A stretch of 64,000 nt of DNA from Eremomyces bilateralis CBS 781.70. Lineage: Eukaryota; Ascomycota; Dothideomycetes; Eremomycetales; Eremomycetaceae. The stretch covers positions 1 through 64,000 of the forward strand of contig NW_022985104.1 of assembly GCF_010015585.1 (NCBI RefSeq), in the 5' to 3' direction. Shown piece after piece: positions 32,980 through 43,345 of this stretch (position 1 is the first letter of the stretch; every line of letters begins with the position of its first letter). The position numbers were made by a program, and so were the translations under genes. Under the pieces are notes generated by a model, which saw only the letters and a list, made by a program, of their open reading frames with translations, made no database searches and was not told where the DNA came from.

Positions 32980-34887
32980 ATGGCGAGTATTTGGCATCCA
33001 GCCTCTGCAATGGTCCTACTAGCGTTGTACTGCTTGATGTTCGTGGCTCATGCTGATATCCTCCATGAGCGCATCACGCAGGTACCACGTGGATGGGCAC
33101 GAAGCTCCCTCCCTCAGGATGGCGAGACCATTACCCTCCAAATTGGGTTAGCCTTGAACAACCTTGACCAGATGCGAGCTAACCTTATGGCCGTTTCGTC
33201 TCCTTCCGACCGATGCTACGGCCATCACATGGATCGTGAAGCGGTGGACGCCATGGTTAATCCAAAGCCTGAGGCAGGAGAGAAGGTTATGGGATGGCTC
33301 AAGTCCAACGGGATTAAAGACATGTTCAACGACGGGCGGACAGTGCACTTTTCCACCTCCGTTAGAGCAGCCGATCGTTTGCTGAGCACCCGATTCCGGT
33401 ACTTCAAGAGCGATGGGGCTGTTAAGCTTCGCACCATGGACTATTCAGTTCCTGAGGACTTGGAGGAGCATATTGACATTATCCACCCCACCACGTACTT
33501 TGGTCCGATACATCCCGTTCCAATCACGCGGCTCTTGGAATCCGAGCTTGCAGAGGCCAGCAACACACTCAGGTCGTCAATCACCAAGCGTCAAACCACT
33601 GCCCCTTCATGCGGAACGTTTATCACGCCATCCTGCTTGAATGAGTTATACAACGTTCGGAATTACACTGCCCACTCCAATTCTGGATCTCATCTTGGCT
33701 TTGGGTCATTCTTAAATCAAAGCGCTCGTTACGAGGACTTGGTTCGCTATCAAAACCATTTTGGCCTGCCGCACCAGAACTTCACGAAGGTTTTCATCAA
33801 CGACGCGGCAAATAACCAGAGTGCATCCTCGAGAGATCAAACCGAGGCAAATCTTGATGTGCAACAGCTAGTCGGCGTTGGAGGCCCGCTTCCCATTACC
33901 GAGTTTTTGACAGGAGGTGCACCCCCTTTTATTCCGTCATTAGACCTCCCAACCCCAGAGGAAAACACCAATGAGCCTTACGTCCCATACTACGAGTTCC
34001 TCCTCCGCCAACCGAACTCGGCATTGCCACAAGTTATTACCAATTCCTATGGGGAGGCGGAGCAAACCGTCCCTCTTCGATACGCCCACCGGACATGCAA
34101 CCTCATCGGCCTACTCGGTCTTCGTGGTATTACGGTACTTCAGTCGTCAGGCGACACGGGGGTCGGTGCTGCCTGCCAATCCAATGATGGGAAGAAAACA
34201 CCTGAGTTCGTCGGCCAATTCCCCTCGACCTGCCCATGGATTACCGGCGTCGGAGGTACCGAGGGGCTTAATCCTGAGATCGCATGGCGAGATAGCTCAG
34301 GCGGCTTTAGCGACGTGTGGAGTCGTTGGGACGCCCCATATGCCATCAAAGCCGTTTCGAATTACCTGGAGAACGAGGCTAACCAAACAGCTCTCGAGCA
34401 GCAGAGACCGTACTTTAACTATCACGGTCGTGGATTCCCAGATGTATCTGCACATTCCGGGCGGCCATGGTATCTCGTCTTTAGTGGCAACCGCATGTCT
34501 CGAACTGGCGGCGCTAGCGCTGCGTCTCCAGTATTTGCTGCCATCGTTGGGCTTCTCAACGACGCGAGGTTTCGGGCCGATCCTCCCCTTCCAGCGTTGG
34601 GCTTCCTGAACCCGTGGCTGTACTCCGACGGGTACAAGTCCCTCCTCGATGTCACCGAAGGCGGATCGGTTGGATGCACCGGAATCAATCCGCAGTTGGG
34701 AATCTTCTACAACGGGAGTAGCATTATCCCATCCGCTAGTTGGAATGCCACGAAGGGATGGGATCCCGTGACAGGACTCGGTGTGCCGGACTTTCAGAAG
34801 ATGTTGGCAGCAGCGTTGAAATTGAAGAAAGGGAGGGGATGTGGGATAGCGAAGGTCCTGCACGAGGGATCTGCGGAGCGTACGTGA
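32980..34887 (+). CDS. secreted sedolisin (S53 tripeptidyl-peptidase-like) protease
   Basis: Single exon, 635 residues. Signal peptide (MASIWHPASAMVLLALYCLM and on to AHA at about 25), pro-kumamolisin activation domain (about 30-190), a KR site near 203-204, then the S53 catalytic domain. Visible active-site residues: Glu289 and Asp293 in DQTEANLDVQQL, Asp392 in QSSGDTGVG, and the nucleophile Ser513 in TGGASAASPVFAA. The usual GTSAS around the Ser is GASAA here. The C-terminal calcium site is suggested by GWDPVTGLGVPDF. Several N-x-S/T sites fit a glycoprotein. Fungal sedolisins are acidic extracellular proteases that release tripeptides or act as endopeptidases in nutrient acquisition. Length is normal for the family (about 600-650). 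Confidence 0.92.
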   Translation: MASIWHPASAMVLLALYCLMFVAHADILHERITQVPRGWARSSLPQDGETITLQIGLALNNLDQMRANLMAVSSPSDRCYGHHMDREAVDAMVNPKPEAGEKVMGWLKSNGIKDMFNDGRTVHFSTSVRAADRLLSTRFRYFKSDGAVKLRTMDYSVPEDLEEHIDIIHPTTYFGPIHPVPITRLLESELAEASNTLRSSITKRQTTAPSCGTFITPSCLNELYNVRNYTAHSNSGSHLGFGSFLNQSARYEDLVRYQNHFGLPHQNFTKVFINDAANNQSASSRDQTEANLDVQQLVGVGGPLPITEFLTGGAPPFIPSLDLPTPEENTNEPYVPYYEFLLRQPNSALPQVITNSYGEAEQTVPLRYAHRTCNLIGLLGLRGITVLQSSGDTGVGAACQSNDGKKTPEFVGQFPSTCPWITGVGGTEGLNPEIAWRDSSGGFSDVWSRWDAPYAIKAVSNYLENEANQTALEQQRPYFNYHGRGFPDVSAHSGRPWYLVFSGNRMSRTGGASAASPVFAAIVGLLNDARFRADPPLPALGFLNPWLYSDGYKSLLDVTEGGSVGCTGINPQLGIFYNGSSIIPSASWNATKGWDPVTGLGVPDFQKMLAAALKLKKGRGCGIAKVLHEGSAERT

Positions 34888-36413
34888 AAGCACAATCGGA
34901 GGTGTCCACAGGGAGGACTTTCGGGAGGAACACTGTGTAGACCAACATCGCAAGATAAATAGGGTCAAACGGTCGCAAGCGACAGCCATTTGAACGCTGC
35001 GAAGCCATACTAGTCGGGCATGCTGTGCTCTGGTGTGCCCAACTGATAACTGTACATTCGTAAATCGCGGAGAAATCTTTCGGGAAGAGGTCAAAAAGAT
35101 TCCAGTTGCCCCTAAACTTTCCTTTAAATACCGCTATCGCGTAGAGTACCGTACAATTGGGTCTTGGGGACCCCAAGCTAAAGACCGCCAAATTCCCCTG
35201 TTTGCTCAAGTGCAGTGAGGTCACTGAAGTCGGCCCATTTATCCTAAGGTCGATCGAACACTAGAGGGAACGATCTGCAAATATGTCATCGGGGACCACC
35301 GAAGCCGGTCGGTATGGTACAACAGAACTCGGAAGATTGGGATTCTGTTGGGTCCTCGACCTTTCTGCCTGAATCGGGATTCCGGGATGATCCATACCTT
35401 ACCTCCTGGTACCATCAAGCACGGCTGATGACATGCATGCATGAGGTACCCTGCCCTTTCAATTTGACCCATGTGGTGTGCTTACGCCTTACACCCACGT
35501 GGGCCGGAGTGAACAGGTACATCCACCACTATTTCTACAGTCCCGGTCCTACTACGGAAGGTACCTTACAGCCTGCTATTAAGTGTGCATTTCTGAGTCC
35601 GCCCTGGTAGACTACAACGACAGACAGGCTGGAGTTATATCTTAAATCGCTCTGGCGCTGGACTCCGCAGGTGGAGTGCCGTGGTTGCGCTCCACAAATA
35701 TCCGCCCCTCAAATGTCAAACTCGTAACTCAGGTTAAGTTGAAAACCACACACCACGAGAGAAAGAGTTTTAGGTCGCGCAATTCCTGATGCTCTCGCCA
35801 TTCGGTTGACGCAACGCGTGAGGTTTATGGAGGACATCCCGAATCGCGGTTTGCCCGACCTGTCAAAAACGTGGACATCCTGGCCAATGCAACGTATTAC
35901 ACAGAAGCCTCGGTCAAGCCCTCCATCTAGAAATACCTCCGATGCGTGAATGGTTGAGTCCTTGAAAGATCTCTGCTTTGCGGATCTAGACTGTGGAGAC
36001 GTGGGTCGAGATGTCAACTTCGACAACCCATTCGTTGCGCTGACATCCGCGTATGATGGGAGCCTTGTGGAATAGGTTCCATGTTCTGCTTGACCCTGAC
36101 GACCCTGACGACCCTGACGACCCTGATGGCTGGACCTCCTTCTCCGTTCCCACTGGAAGATCGACTTTTTTGGGTAAATCGCCAATGGCTGTCTGCTGTC
36201 AACGTCGCGCCGTTCCGGCTCCAGGCATCGGATGAGGAGGAACGGCAAAAGGCAGGTTGTCGCCATGTTCCTGAGCTGACTCTCTTTTCCTCCATTTCCA
36301 CTGTCCTCGTACTACTGTTTGTGTTTCTGCATTACACTTTCACCATTTACTTTTCGGTACTGTCATTTTCCCTTTACGTCCATTTTCAACCGTACTCGAT
36401 ACAGCTGGAGATC
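34888..36413. other. intergenic stretch
   Basis: No gene recognised. Holds the promoter of the rhodopsin-like gene; a 9-base tandem repeat lies at 36092-36127. Confidence 0.5.
36092..36127. repeat. four tandem copies of a 9-base unit
   Basis: Unit GACCCTGAC, three perfect copies and a fourth with one change. It lies about 290 bases upstream of the rhodopsin-like gene start. Confidence 0.9.
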
Positions 36414-37806
36414 ATGAGGTTTCCCCCGCCGGAAGTCCAGGCTTCATGGCCCGAACCGAACTTCGAGAATCCCAAAACTCGAGGGCTGGCTCTGATTGTT
36501 GTCGAACTTACGATCCTACCAGTCGCCTTGATAGTGCTTTCACTGCGGTTCTTCGTGAGGGGCTTCATGCTCCGTCGTCAGATTTCATGGGATGACTGGA
36601 CCATGTTGGCGGCAGCGGTCAGTTTCCACACCTCTTACTGATTTCCAGAGCATAAAAGATCTAATACCTCCATTATTTAGATCTGCGCGATCGGAGTCAC
36701 TATATGCGTTGTTCTAGGTACGAACTATAGAGACATGGAAATAGTGCCGGATGATACTGACTTTGAGACTCAAGCGTCGCAAGCGTATGGATGGGACATC
36801 CATGTATGGGATCTGACCGCGAGTCAAGCAGTCAAAGGCCGACAGGTGAGTGTGGCCGTCATCACTTTAGGGGTCATGACTGCTGACGATCTAGTGAAGG
36901 CGTCCATCGCTGCTCAAACGCTTTTCATACTTGCATCCGGCCTCACGAAAGTCTCTATCCTGTTAAGTTACCTACGGATTGCCCCGAAGGGCTCGCTTTT
37001 TCGGCGCATCACTTACTGCGCCCTCACCGTATGTGCACTCGCAATAGTGATCTTCTTCGTCGTCCTATGGACGCAGTGTTTGTAAGTCGCCTCACTTGAA
37101 TCATCCCCCCTCTTGTCCCCTATACCGGTTGTTCTTGTCTGACCGTCTCGTTAGGCCCATGTCCAGTTACTGGGAACTTCTCGCGCCGCACCGTGACTGC
37201 AAGCCGGAAGGTCCACCCTTGATGATCCAGGCGACGATCACTGTTGTCCTGGACTGCATTATTTACACCATCCCGATGCCGACATTCTACCAACTCAAGC
37301 TTCCTTTGGTGCAAAGGATCGGCCTTATCGTCATCTTCGGCTTCGGAAGCGTTGTCGTCGTGGCCGGAATCATGCGCGAATACTACATCTATTATACCGT
37401 CTACGAAACGTACGATATAACGTGGGAAGGCTTCTCCATGTGGATTTGGACCGCCGTCGAAGTCAATCTTGGGGTTATCTGCGGCAGTGTGCCATCACTG
37501 AAGCCTCTCTTCTTCCGTGATCGATCTAGGAACGCTTCCTCATACGGCCACTCCCACGGAGCATCCGCTAACGTCACGGCGGACCGCCGTCGGACGATGC
37601 GTAAGCCCCACGCTGATGAAGAGATGGATACCCTCACGGGAGGTATCACGGTCAAGCGAGATGTGAGGGTTGACTCTACACGGAAAGTACCGTCTTGGGC
37701 AGAGTCCGCTTTCGAACGGGCGGGCGGGGCATCCTCGATTGCCAGCAGCATCGAGAATAACCAGACACCATGGGATAACCGAATACCCGCCCAAGGACCT
37801 CCTTGA
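36414..37806 (+). CDS. Pth11-like (fungal rhodopsin-fold) integral membrane protein
   Basis: Best model has five exons: 36414-36617, 36681-36717, 36775-36845, 36900-37081, 37155-37806 (1146 bases, 381 residues). Introns 36718-36774 and 36846-36899 are multiples of three without in-frame stops, so they could be missed; each has good GT-AG ends and CTGAC branch sites, and removing them gives the family spacing (AYGWDIHVWD..., then ASIAAQTLFILASGLTKVSILLSYLRI). Seven helices can be traced, from GLALIVVELTILPVALIVLSL to WIWTAVEVNLGVICGSVPSLKP. These are the hallmarks of the fungal rhodopsin/SAT4/Pth11-like family. No CFEM domain precedes it and no retinal Lys can be argued. The tail is hydrophilic (SWAESAFERAGGASSIASSI). 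Role likely sensing; ligand unknown. Confidence 0.82.
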
Positions 37807-38641
37807 GGGTCATAAATGGCAAATTCGGTTTTGATTCCCTCCCCTAACTATATCCGATTCGACTTGAATATGGAAACGGATACGACTAGACACGGCGGGT
37901 CCGTTGCCGATACCCCGGATAACCTGGCTCGATTGTTGGAGCTCTCGGTTCCTCCTTGTCATTCGTAGCCTTCCCATTAATCTCCACGGGTACCAGCCGG
38001 TCCACACGACGGCGCGAGATTTTAAAGACTGGGCTTGAACGAGAATCTGGTGTTTGTTCCTCACAGGGGTGTCGAACGAAAGTCCTAGCGACATGACAGA
38101 CCAATCACATCGAAGAAAGGGCCGGCTCGATAACTGCGGCCCCTGTACAGGGTTCTTCCAGCGTCTAAGATGAGTCTCGGCTTGAAGTGTTAATTATTGG
38201 TACGCTGTACATTCACAATATGACCACTGCTGCTGAGTTAGACCGGGCTACCTGATGCCCGGTCCAACAACACCTCCGGTTTTGACCAAGATGTTGGATC
38301 CGGGGCGATTGATTGAAATGGTCAAGACCACTGTACCATTAACTGTATGGTACACCGGGTACCATGGTCAAATCCAGCTCCCACAGTGACTTTGGCACAC
38401 CGTCATCGAAATTGCCCTAAGGAACAGCATCGTATTACCCGCAGCAGGCGACCTCGAACTGGGATCGCTTCAAATTATCCTCTTGAACTCCCAAAAACGT
38501 ATGCAGCTCAGGGTGCTTTGGTTCTATTATCTCAATATCAAGGCCCGCGGCGAATGTTTCCAAGGGAGAGACATCATATCTCAAGATAATATGGAACAGT
38601 CAGACAATGACAGACATAATCAACGTTAGTCTTAGTGCTAT
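37807..38641. other. intergenic stretch
   Basis: No gene recognised. Between 38270 and 38370 TGGTACA/CATGGTAC-like bases repeat in both orientations, but no clear element was defined. Confidence 0.4.
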
Positions 38642-38658
38642 CCTCTGCTCAAACATAA
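38642..38658. repeat. target-site duplication, left copy
   Basis: Seventeen bases CCTCTGCTCAAACATAA, identical to 40286-40302. The pair brackets the LINE remains. Confidence 0.85.
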
Positions 38659-40285
38659 TAATAAGAATCAATTTAACGTACTATCTGGATCCCTTTCGGG
38701 TCTATGAGCACAGCATTCGATCTGGTCTGTCGTGGGCAAAAGTTTCCCCGTGGCCCAGAGGCTGCGGGCACATAAAATCCCGCCTCCTCCCCTTAGTAGA
38801 GTATTCCAATCATTTTTTATCTTTCCGCATGAGTCGGTCTTTCCGCCTACGCGGAGAGCTTATTCTGGGACGTCGTGGAGGAGCTGGAACGGTTTCCAGT
38901 CCTCTATTACCTCGTTCTCAACTTCCTTGGTCACCCGGTATTGCTCGAGGCCTCCCGCATCGATCAGCCATCTTGCTGCGTAGCGCACCTTGTCCCTGTC
39001 ATGCAATACCCTCTTAAAGTCCGTTGTTCCAGCTCGTTGGAGGAGCGCGATCCTCTGGTCGGTCCGCTGCGGGCAAAACGCAAGGAGATGGTAGAGAGAC
39101 TGTCGGGGGCCACCGCATTCACACGCTGGGTGGATTCCAGGGACACCAATTTTCGCGAGCCATCCTTCAACTCCGACTACCTCAGTCCGTAGTGCCATAA
39201 GCGCCGAGGCCTCGTGTTTCTGGAGGCCATCGAACCGGATGAGGCATTGGGTTTCCCACGGGTCCTTCTATGTCCTTGCCCTCCTTCCTGGTTTGGCCGC
39301 TTCGGCCTGCCATCTCTCCCTCCATTTCGCCCGATACTCATCCTGGATCATCCGGTACGGGCCTTTTCGCTGTTGTGTCTGATATCCCCTAGCTGGTTCG
39401 GGCCGGGGGAACAGAAGTTTTCATACTGGGTCCGGAGAGTACACATTGCGGGTTCAGGTATAGACCGTATACGTCGGGGTCGGCCTCGCGTTCGTCTCGG
39501 GGAGCGGAGGCAGTATCCCAGACTTGCGTTAGGGCTCCCTCAATCTGGGTAGTGACCTTGTGGGAGTTCATCGATGCTGCTCTTTGAGCGGCCCGTTCTT
39601 GGACATAGAGTTCGATTGGGGGAACGTCCGCCTCTCTCTCAAGCGCGGCGATTGGTGTCCGTTTGTAAGCCCCTAGGATCTTTCGAAGGCACTTATTCTG
39701 AACCTTGGCTAGGTCCTTCATTTTGCCCTCAGAGATTGGCTCACCCTGCTGACGGACTCCCCAGATTGGGGCACCGTATGTCATAATGGGCCGTGCAACC
39801 GCTGTATAGAGCAGCCTCGATTTCCGGACGGATGGTCCCCATACCGATGATGTTACCCTCGCCAGGGAGTCGAAGGCCTTAAGTCCCCTCTGTGTTGCCC
39901 AAGGATGTGGTCCTTCCATGAGAGAGAGGGTTCGAGCCAGACTCCCAATACCCGGAGGGACGTAACTAATTCAGCGTGGTGTCCTTGTATCTGGATCGTA
40001 GAACGGAGATTAGCGGAAAGATTGCGTTTCTTGGTAAAGTGGATAATCTGGTACTTATCCGGGGCAAATTTAGCCCCGAACCGTGACGCCCATTCCAGGC
40101 AAGCATCGTGGGCCGCAGTTAGTCGTTGGCAGTTAGCTACTGCCGTGTCTCCCCAGGTGACAAGTGTAGTATCATCAACGAACCCGAACCCGAGCAAGTT
40201 ACCCTGAACATCTTTGAACTGTTGTAGCAGGTCAGATATGAATAGGGTAATCAGCGCGGGTGATAGGATAGAGCCTTGCGGGATC
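38659..40285 (-). mobile_element. 5'-truncated LINE (Tad1/I-like non-LTR retrotransposon)
   Basis: Minus-strand reverse transcriptase pieces: RGIPQGSILSPALITLFISD directly at the 5' junction, then the catalytic box GFGFVDDTTLVTW (39853-40296 frame), a thumb-like region and RLLYTAVARPIMTYGAPIWG (39389-39919 frame), then a zinc-like block PACECGGPRQSLYHLLAFC (38860-39198 frame). Two frame changes separate these pieces. The endonuclease, ORF1 and first RT motifs are missing, as expected from aborted target-primed reverse transcription. The 3' end is a short TTATTATTA-type tail. The 17-base duplication on either side, including microhomology at the 5' junction, shows that this is one insertion event and fairly recent. 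Confidence 0.85.
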
Positions 40286-40302
40286 CCTCTGCTCAAACAT
40301 AA
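40286..40302. repeat. target-site duplication, right copy
   Basis: Identical to 38642-38658. Its first bases also complete the Arg-Gly codons of the RT motif, so five bases are shared by target and element. Confidence 0.85.
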
Positions 40303-41068
40303 GTGTCAGAAGGAAAGAATGGGCGGTATCAGTTTATAACCCCCGCTATAGTACTATGTAATAACTACCACAAAACGCTCCCATTTGAAAGAAGTCGACT
40401 GTGACTAACGTGTAGTGAATTCTCGGGTGTCCTTCAGCACTATTTGAAATAGACGCTTGAATAGATGAAGGAATAGTTAGTTGTTTCCAGTTAACTGAGG
40501 CCAACCAAGAGCTAGTAGAATACCTTTTGCTAGGCAGTGACTCATCTTCAGATTGACATTCGAGATCCAAGGTGTCGCGTGGCGCGTATCATTACGTATA
40601 CCAGCAAGGTATCGGACTCGGCCGCGGACTTCCTTAATAATGATGAGTTGCAGTCTTCCAAGGGGTTCAGTTTGGCCCCTCAACCCGCCATGTCTATAAC
40701 TATGTTCACCGTCGATGATCGGGTAACGTGCACTCTCAATCAAACATTGGACGACTCACCACAGCTTCTCCTGTAAAGCATATCACTTGATGAGATACTT
40801 GCGCCAAATAGTAGATCTACAGGTTGGGATTTAGAACCGGACATTGAAGTGAATGGTTCGACCAGTTGATTCCCTGGTTAGAGACGTGTGGAAGTGAATT
40901 CACAGCGAGATGTGAATGCTTTGTCCGAGTCAAAGAACAAATGCCATGTGAATTGTCTTCTCTCTATTAAATCAAAGTGTGATCTATGTTGTGCTGCCTG
41001 CAAGGTTGACAAGACACTCATCACTTCATTCAGACGCGACACTCATACCAGCCTGAACACAACGAGGC
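40303..41068. other. intergenic stretch
   Basis: No gene or repeat recognised. Confidence 0.5.
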
Positions 41069-41433
41069 ATGAAAGCCAGAGTGATGTGTTGGTCTCAGGT
41101 CAAGGGCTTCCTTCGACGCCTCCTATCCGGCCATAGCGTCGAAGAGCCGGATTTCATCATGGTCACCCCTCCTACACCTCCGGAGAGCGACGAGCTCGAA
41201 TCAACAGACTCCTATGAGACCGCCCCGGAGTACCATATTCCTGTCAACAGCGCCGCCGGACGACAAGACGGTATGGCTGCACCAATGATCAAGACATTAA
41301 AGTGCTAATCAATCCGCTAGCTCCACCGAGGGTCCCGTCAGGCATCCTAAAAATTCGACATCAGCCAATTCAAGCATACATGATCGAGGACGACGTTTTC
41401 TCACCCACCTATCTCCGCCTGCCTCCTTCCTAA
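41069..41433 (+). CDS. small two-exon protein of unknown function
   Basis: Exons 41069-41270 and 41321-41433 with a 50-base GT-AG intron (GTATGG ... GTGCTAATC ... CTAG) give 104 residues in frame. The protein starts MKARVMCWSQVKGFLRRLLS, has an acidic Pro/Ser/Thr patch (TPPTPPESDELESTDSYETA) and ends PIQAYMIEDDVFSPTYLRLP plus PS. No signal peptide, membrane segment or known domain. The splice signals and the way exon 2 extends the frame with sensible composition are the evidence; I recognise no family. Confidence 0.5.
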
Positions 41434-41662
41434 TCTCCGCCTGCACTTCTACAAGAAATGGATTTGAGGGGCGGGTACGCAAGGGCTGGCGTATTAAAGG
41501 TGCCTGTCTGGATAGGCAATGAGGGGGCGGAACATTCGGTCGATGGTTCTCGTTGTGACTGGGATCCAGACGACGGCAGTAACTCGCGCAACAATTTGGC
41601 TGGATCTTGGCACCATTGGGCGTTCTGGTGTCCTCTTCTGCTGTCTATAATCCTTGTCACGT

Positions 41663-42553
41663 TCAAATGAATTTTAGAATTCTAAGCAGCAGAAATACTA
41701 GCGCTACGGCGACAAATCCGATTGCGCGGTCTATCCAAGCAGACAATACGTCCCGGTCCGGTGTTCGAGGGGTGTGATTCGGTGTTAACGCAGCGGGTGC
41801 GGTCGAATCGATCGATCTTGTTGGACGTGGCGGGGAGTTTGAACTTGACGAAGCCACTGTTGCCACCGGGTCACTCTCCTTCCGCTTCGCCATTCCATCT
41901 TTGTATGCCAGTGCCAGCCCCGGCGGAATGACAGTGTCCGACGTCTCAAGTTTTTCACCTCGCTTCTCCATCGCGCTCACCTCCTCTGCCCACTCCCCCA
42001 TGATTTCCCTATTACATTTCCCGCATGTATCGCATTTCCAGCCCCAACTTTCTTTCGCGAACGTCTCCCGGACCTCGCTGCTGGTCTCAAGCCCGCCAAT
42101 CTGCCCGCGGCTGTCGTCGGCCATGATTGACCGTAGGGCGACTAGCGCCGTCCGCACCCCCCAAGCAGGTAGCCACGTTTCTTCATGATGCCCGGAGATA
42201 CTGAGGCAAATCTCGCGGTTGACCTCGAATCGCCCTGATGGGGTCAGGAAGCGGAAATTGGGGGGTTTGAGCGGATATTGCGGAGGGAGGGAGATGCGGC
42301 CATGGTAGATGCCGGACTCATATGGAGATGATGCCGGGCCTCGTATGGTGAAGTGCCATTCAAAAAGGTTCGAGTCGATGGGATGGGCGGTTAAGGAGGG
42401 ATCCGGCAAGGACGCGAGCTCGGATGCTTCTTTTACTGCTTGGCATGTTAGCGGATTGGTATTCTGGTGGAACATATTTCGGCAAGTCACGGAGAACCTA
42501 CGTAAGCGCCGGATGGTTGGAGTTTTTGAGTTATATGAAGACGTGTTTGCCAT
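41663..42553 (-). CDS. ER-anchored ubiquitin-conjugating enzyme (UBE2J-like E2)
   Basis: Two exons (42502-42553, 41663-42435), 825 bases, 274 residues. The UBC fold is clear: YNSKTPTIRRLLKEASELAS at the N-terminus, NLFEWHFTIRGPASSPYESG, GIYHGRISLPPQYPLKPPNF, and the catalytic Cys in FEVNREICLSISGHHEETW. The noncanonical ICLSISGHH box is that of the Ubc6/UBE2J tail-anchored E2s, closest to UBE2J1 by the LFEWHFT and SGHH features. A C-terminal helix (AIGFVAVALVFLLLRILKFI) anchors it in the ER membrane. These enzymes work with Hrd1/Doa10-type ligases in ER-associated degradation. The 66-base intron lies after codon 17; without it the N-terminus would carry an unrelated insert. Confidence 0.9.
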   Translation of the reverse strand: MANTSSYNSKTPTIRRLRRFSVTCRNMFHQNTNPLTCQAVKEASELASLPDPSLTAHPIDSNLFEWHFTIRGPASSPYESGIYHGRISLPPQYPLKPPNFRFLTPSGRFEVNREICLSISGHHEETWLPAWGVRTALVALRSIMADDSRGQIGGLETSSEVRETFAKESWGWKCDTCGKCNREIMGEWAEEVSAMEKRGEKLETSDTVIPPGLALAYKDGMAKRKESDPVATVASSSSNSPPRPTRSIDSTAPAALTPNHTPRTPDRDVLSAWIDRAIGFVAVALVFLLLRILKFI

Positions 42554-42952
42554 TAAAAGTCCGCGACTTGGTGATACGGTAGAAGGGCGAGGCTTGTGGA
42601 ATGGACGTGACGAGTTAGATAAAATTCCAAACCGAGCAACGCTCCAGCGCTAGAAGGTTAAAACGTAATTGGTATAAAAGAGCACCGGTATAGTAGTGTA
42701 TGTATCTAGCATTTGTATCGTGGTATTATCCTGTGGTGATCTGCGCGGGACCGTTGAGCTTGAAGTACTGTACATACTAATTACAACTGATGCGACGTGG
42801 AGCGCGGGGGGTTGGGAGGTTGGGCCGGGAAGGGCAGAGTACATTGTCGATACCGTATTATTTTTAGATCCTGCTGACACTGTTATAGTGGTGCCTTATC
42901 AGGATTATATTACCGTATTAATATCATCTTTTGTCAGCCTATCATATCTATT
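42554..42952. other. promoter region of the E2 gene
   Basis: AT-rich, no gene recognised; bounded on the right by the LTR-like repeat. Confidence 0.4.
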
Positions 42953-43164
42953 TGTCGCAGGCCAAGGCATGAGCTCTAGGAGTCCAAGGCTACAAACTGC
43001 ATTAATAATCTTGCCGTGACTCTCGTATATCTGTAGGGCCGGGGGACCAGGCATTCAGCTAGAACACACAACTTATAGAACTTACACACAACTTACACAC
43101 AACTTACACAATACAACAACTTCGCTGCTGGAACAACAGCACCTCACTCCCAACCATTTTAGCA
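42953..43164 (+). mobile_element. LTR-like repeat, short copy
   Basis: About 212 bases, starting TGTCGCAGG and ending TTTTAGCA (TG...CA). It matches both ends of the 597-base copy at 57409-58005 in the opposite orientation and contains ACTTACACACA-like tandem units. It is read as a fossil solo LTR or related non-coding element, broken and shortened. No 5-base duplication flanks it and no internal coding part is present. Family not identified. Confidence 0.55.
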
Positions 43165-43345
43165 CATCACGTGCGACACTATTCTATTAGCTGAGGAGTG
43201 GAAGGTTTCCAGTCCAGTGCTACGAAAAGCCACAGGTGCCATTGATGTCATTTTCATCACTATTTCCAGAGTCTTCACGGTATTTTTCTGGTCCTGTGGA
43301 CAAATCTAGATCTAACAGACACTTCATAAGACCGCATTCCATAGT

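Noticed and set aside
29294-37806. Secondary-metabolite cluster (methyltransferase, protease, membrane sensor)
   Set aside because: No polyketide synthase, NRPS, terpene synthase, P450 or pathway regulator lies among them.
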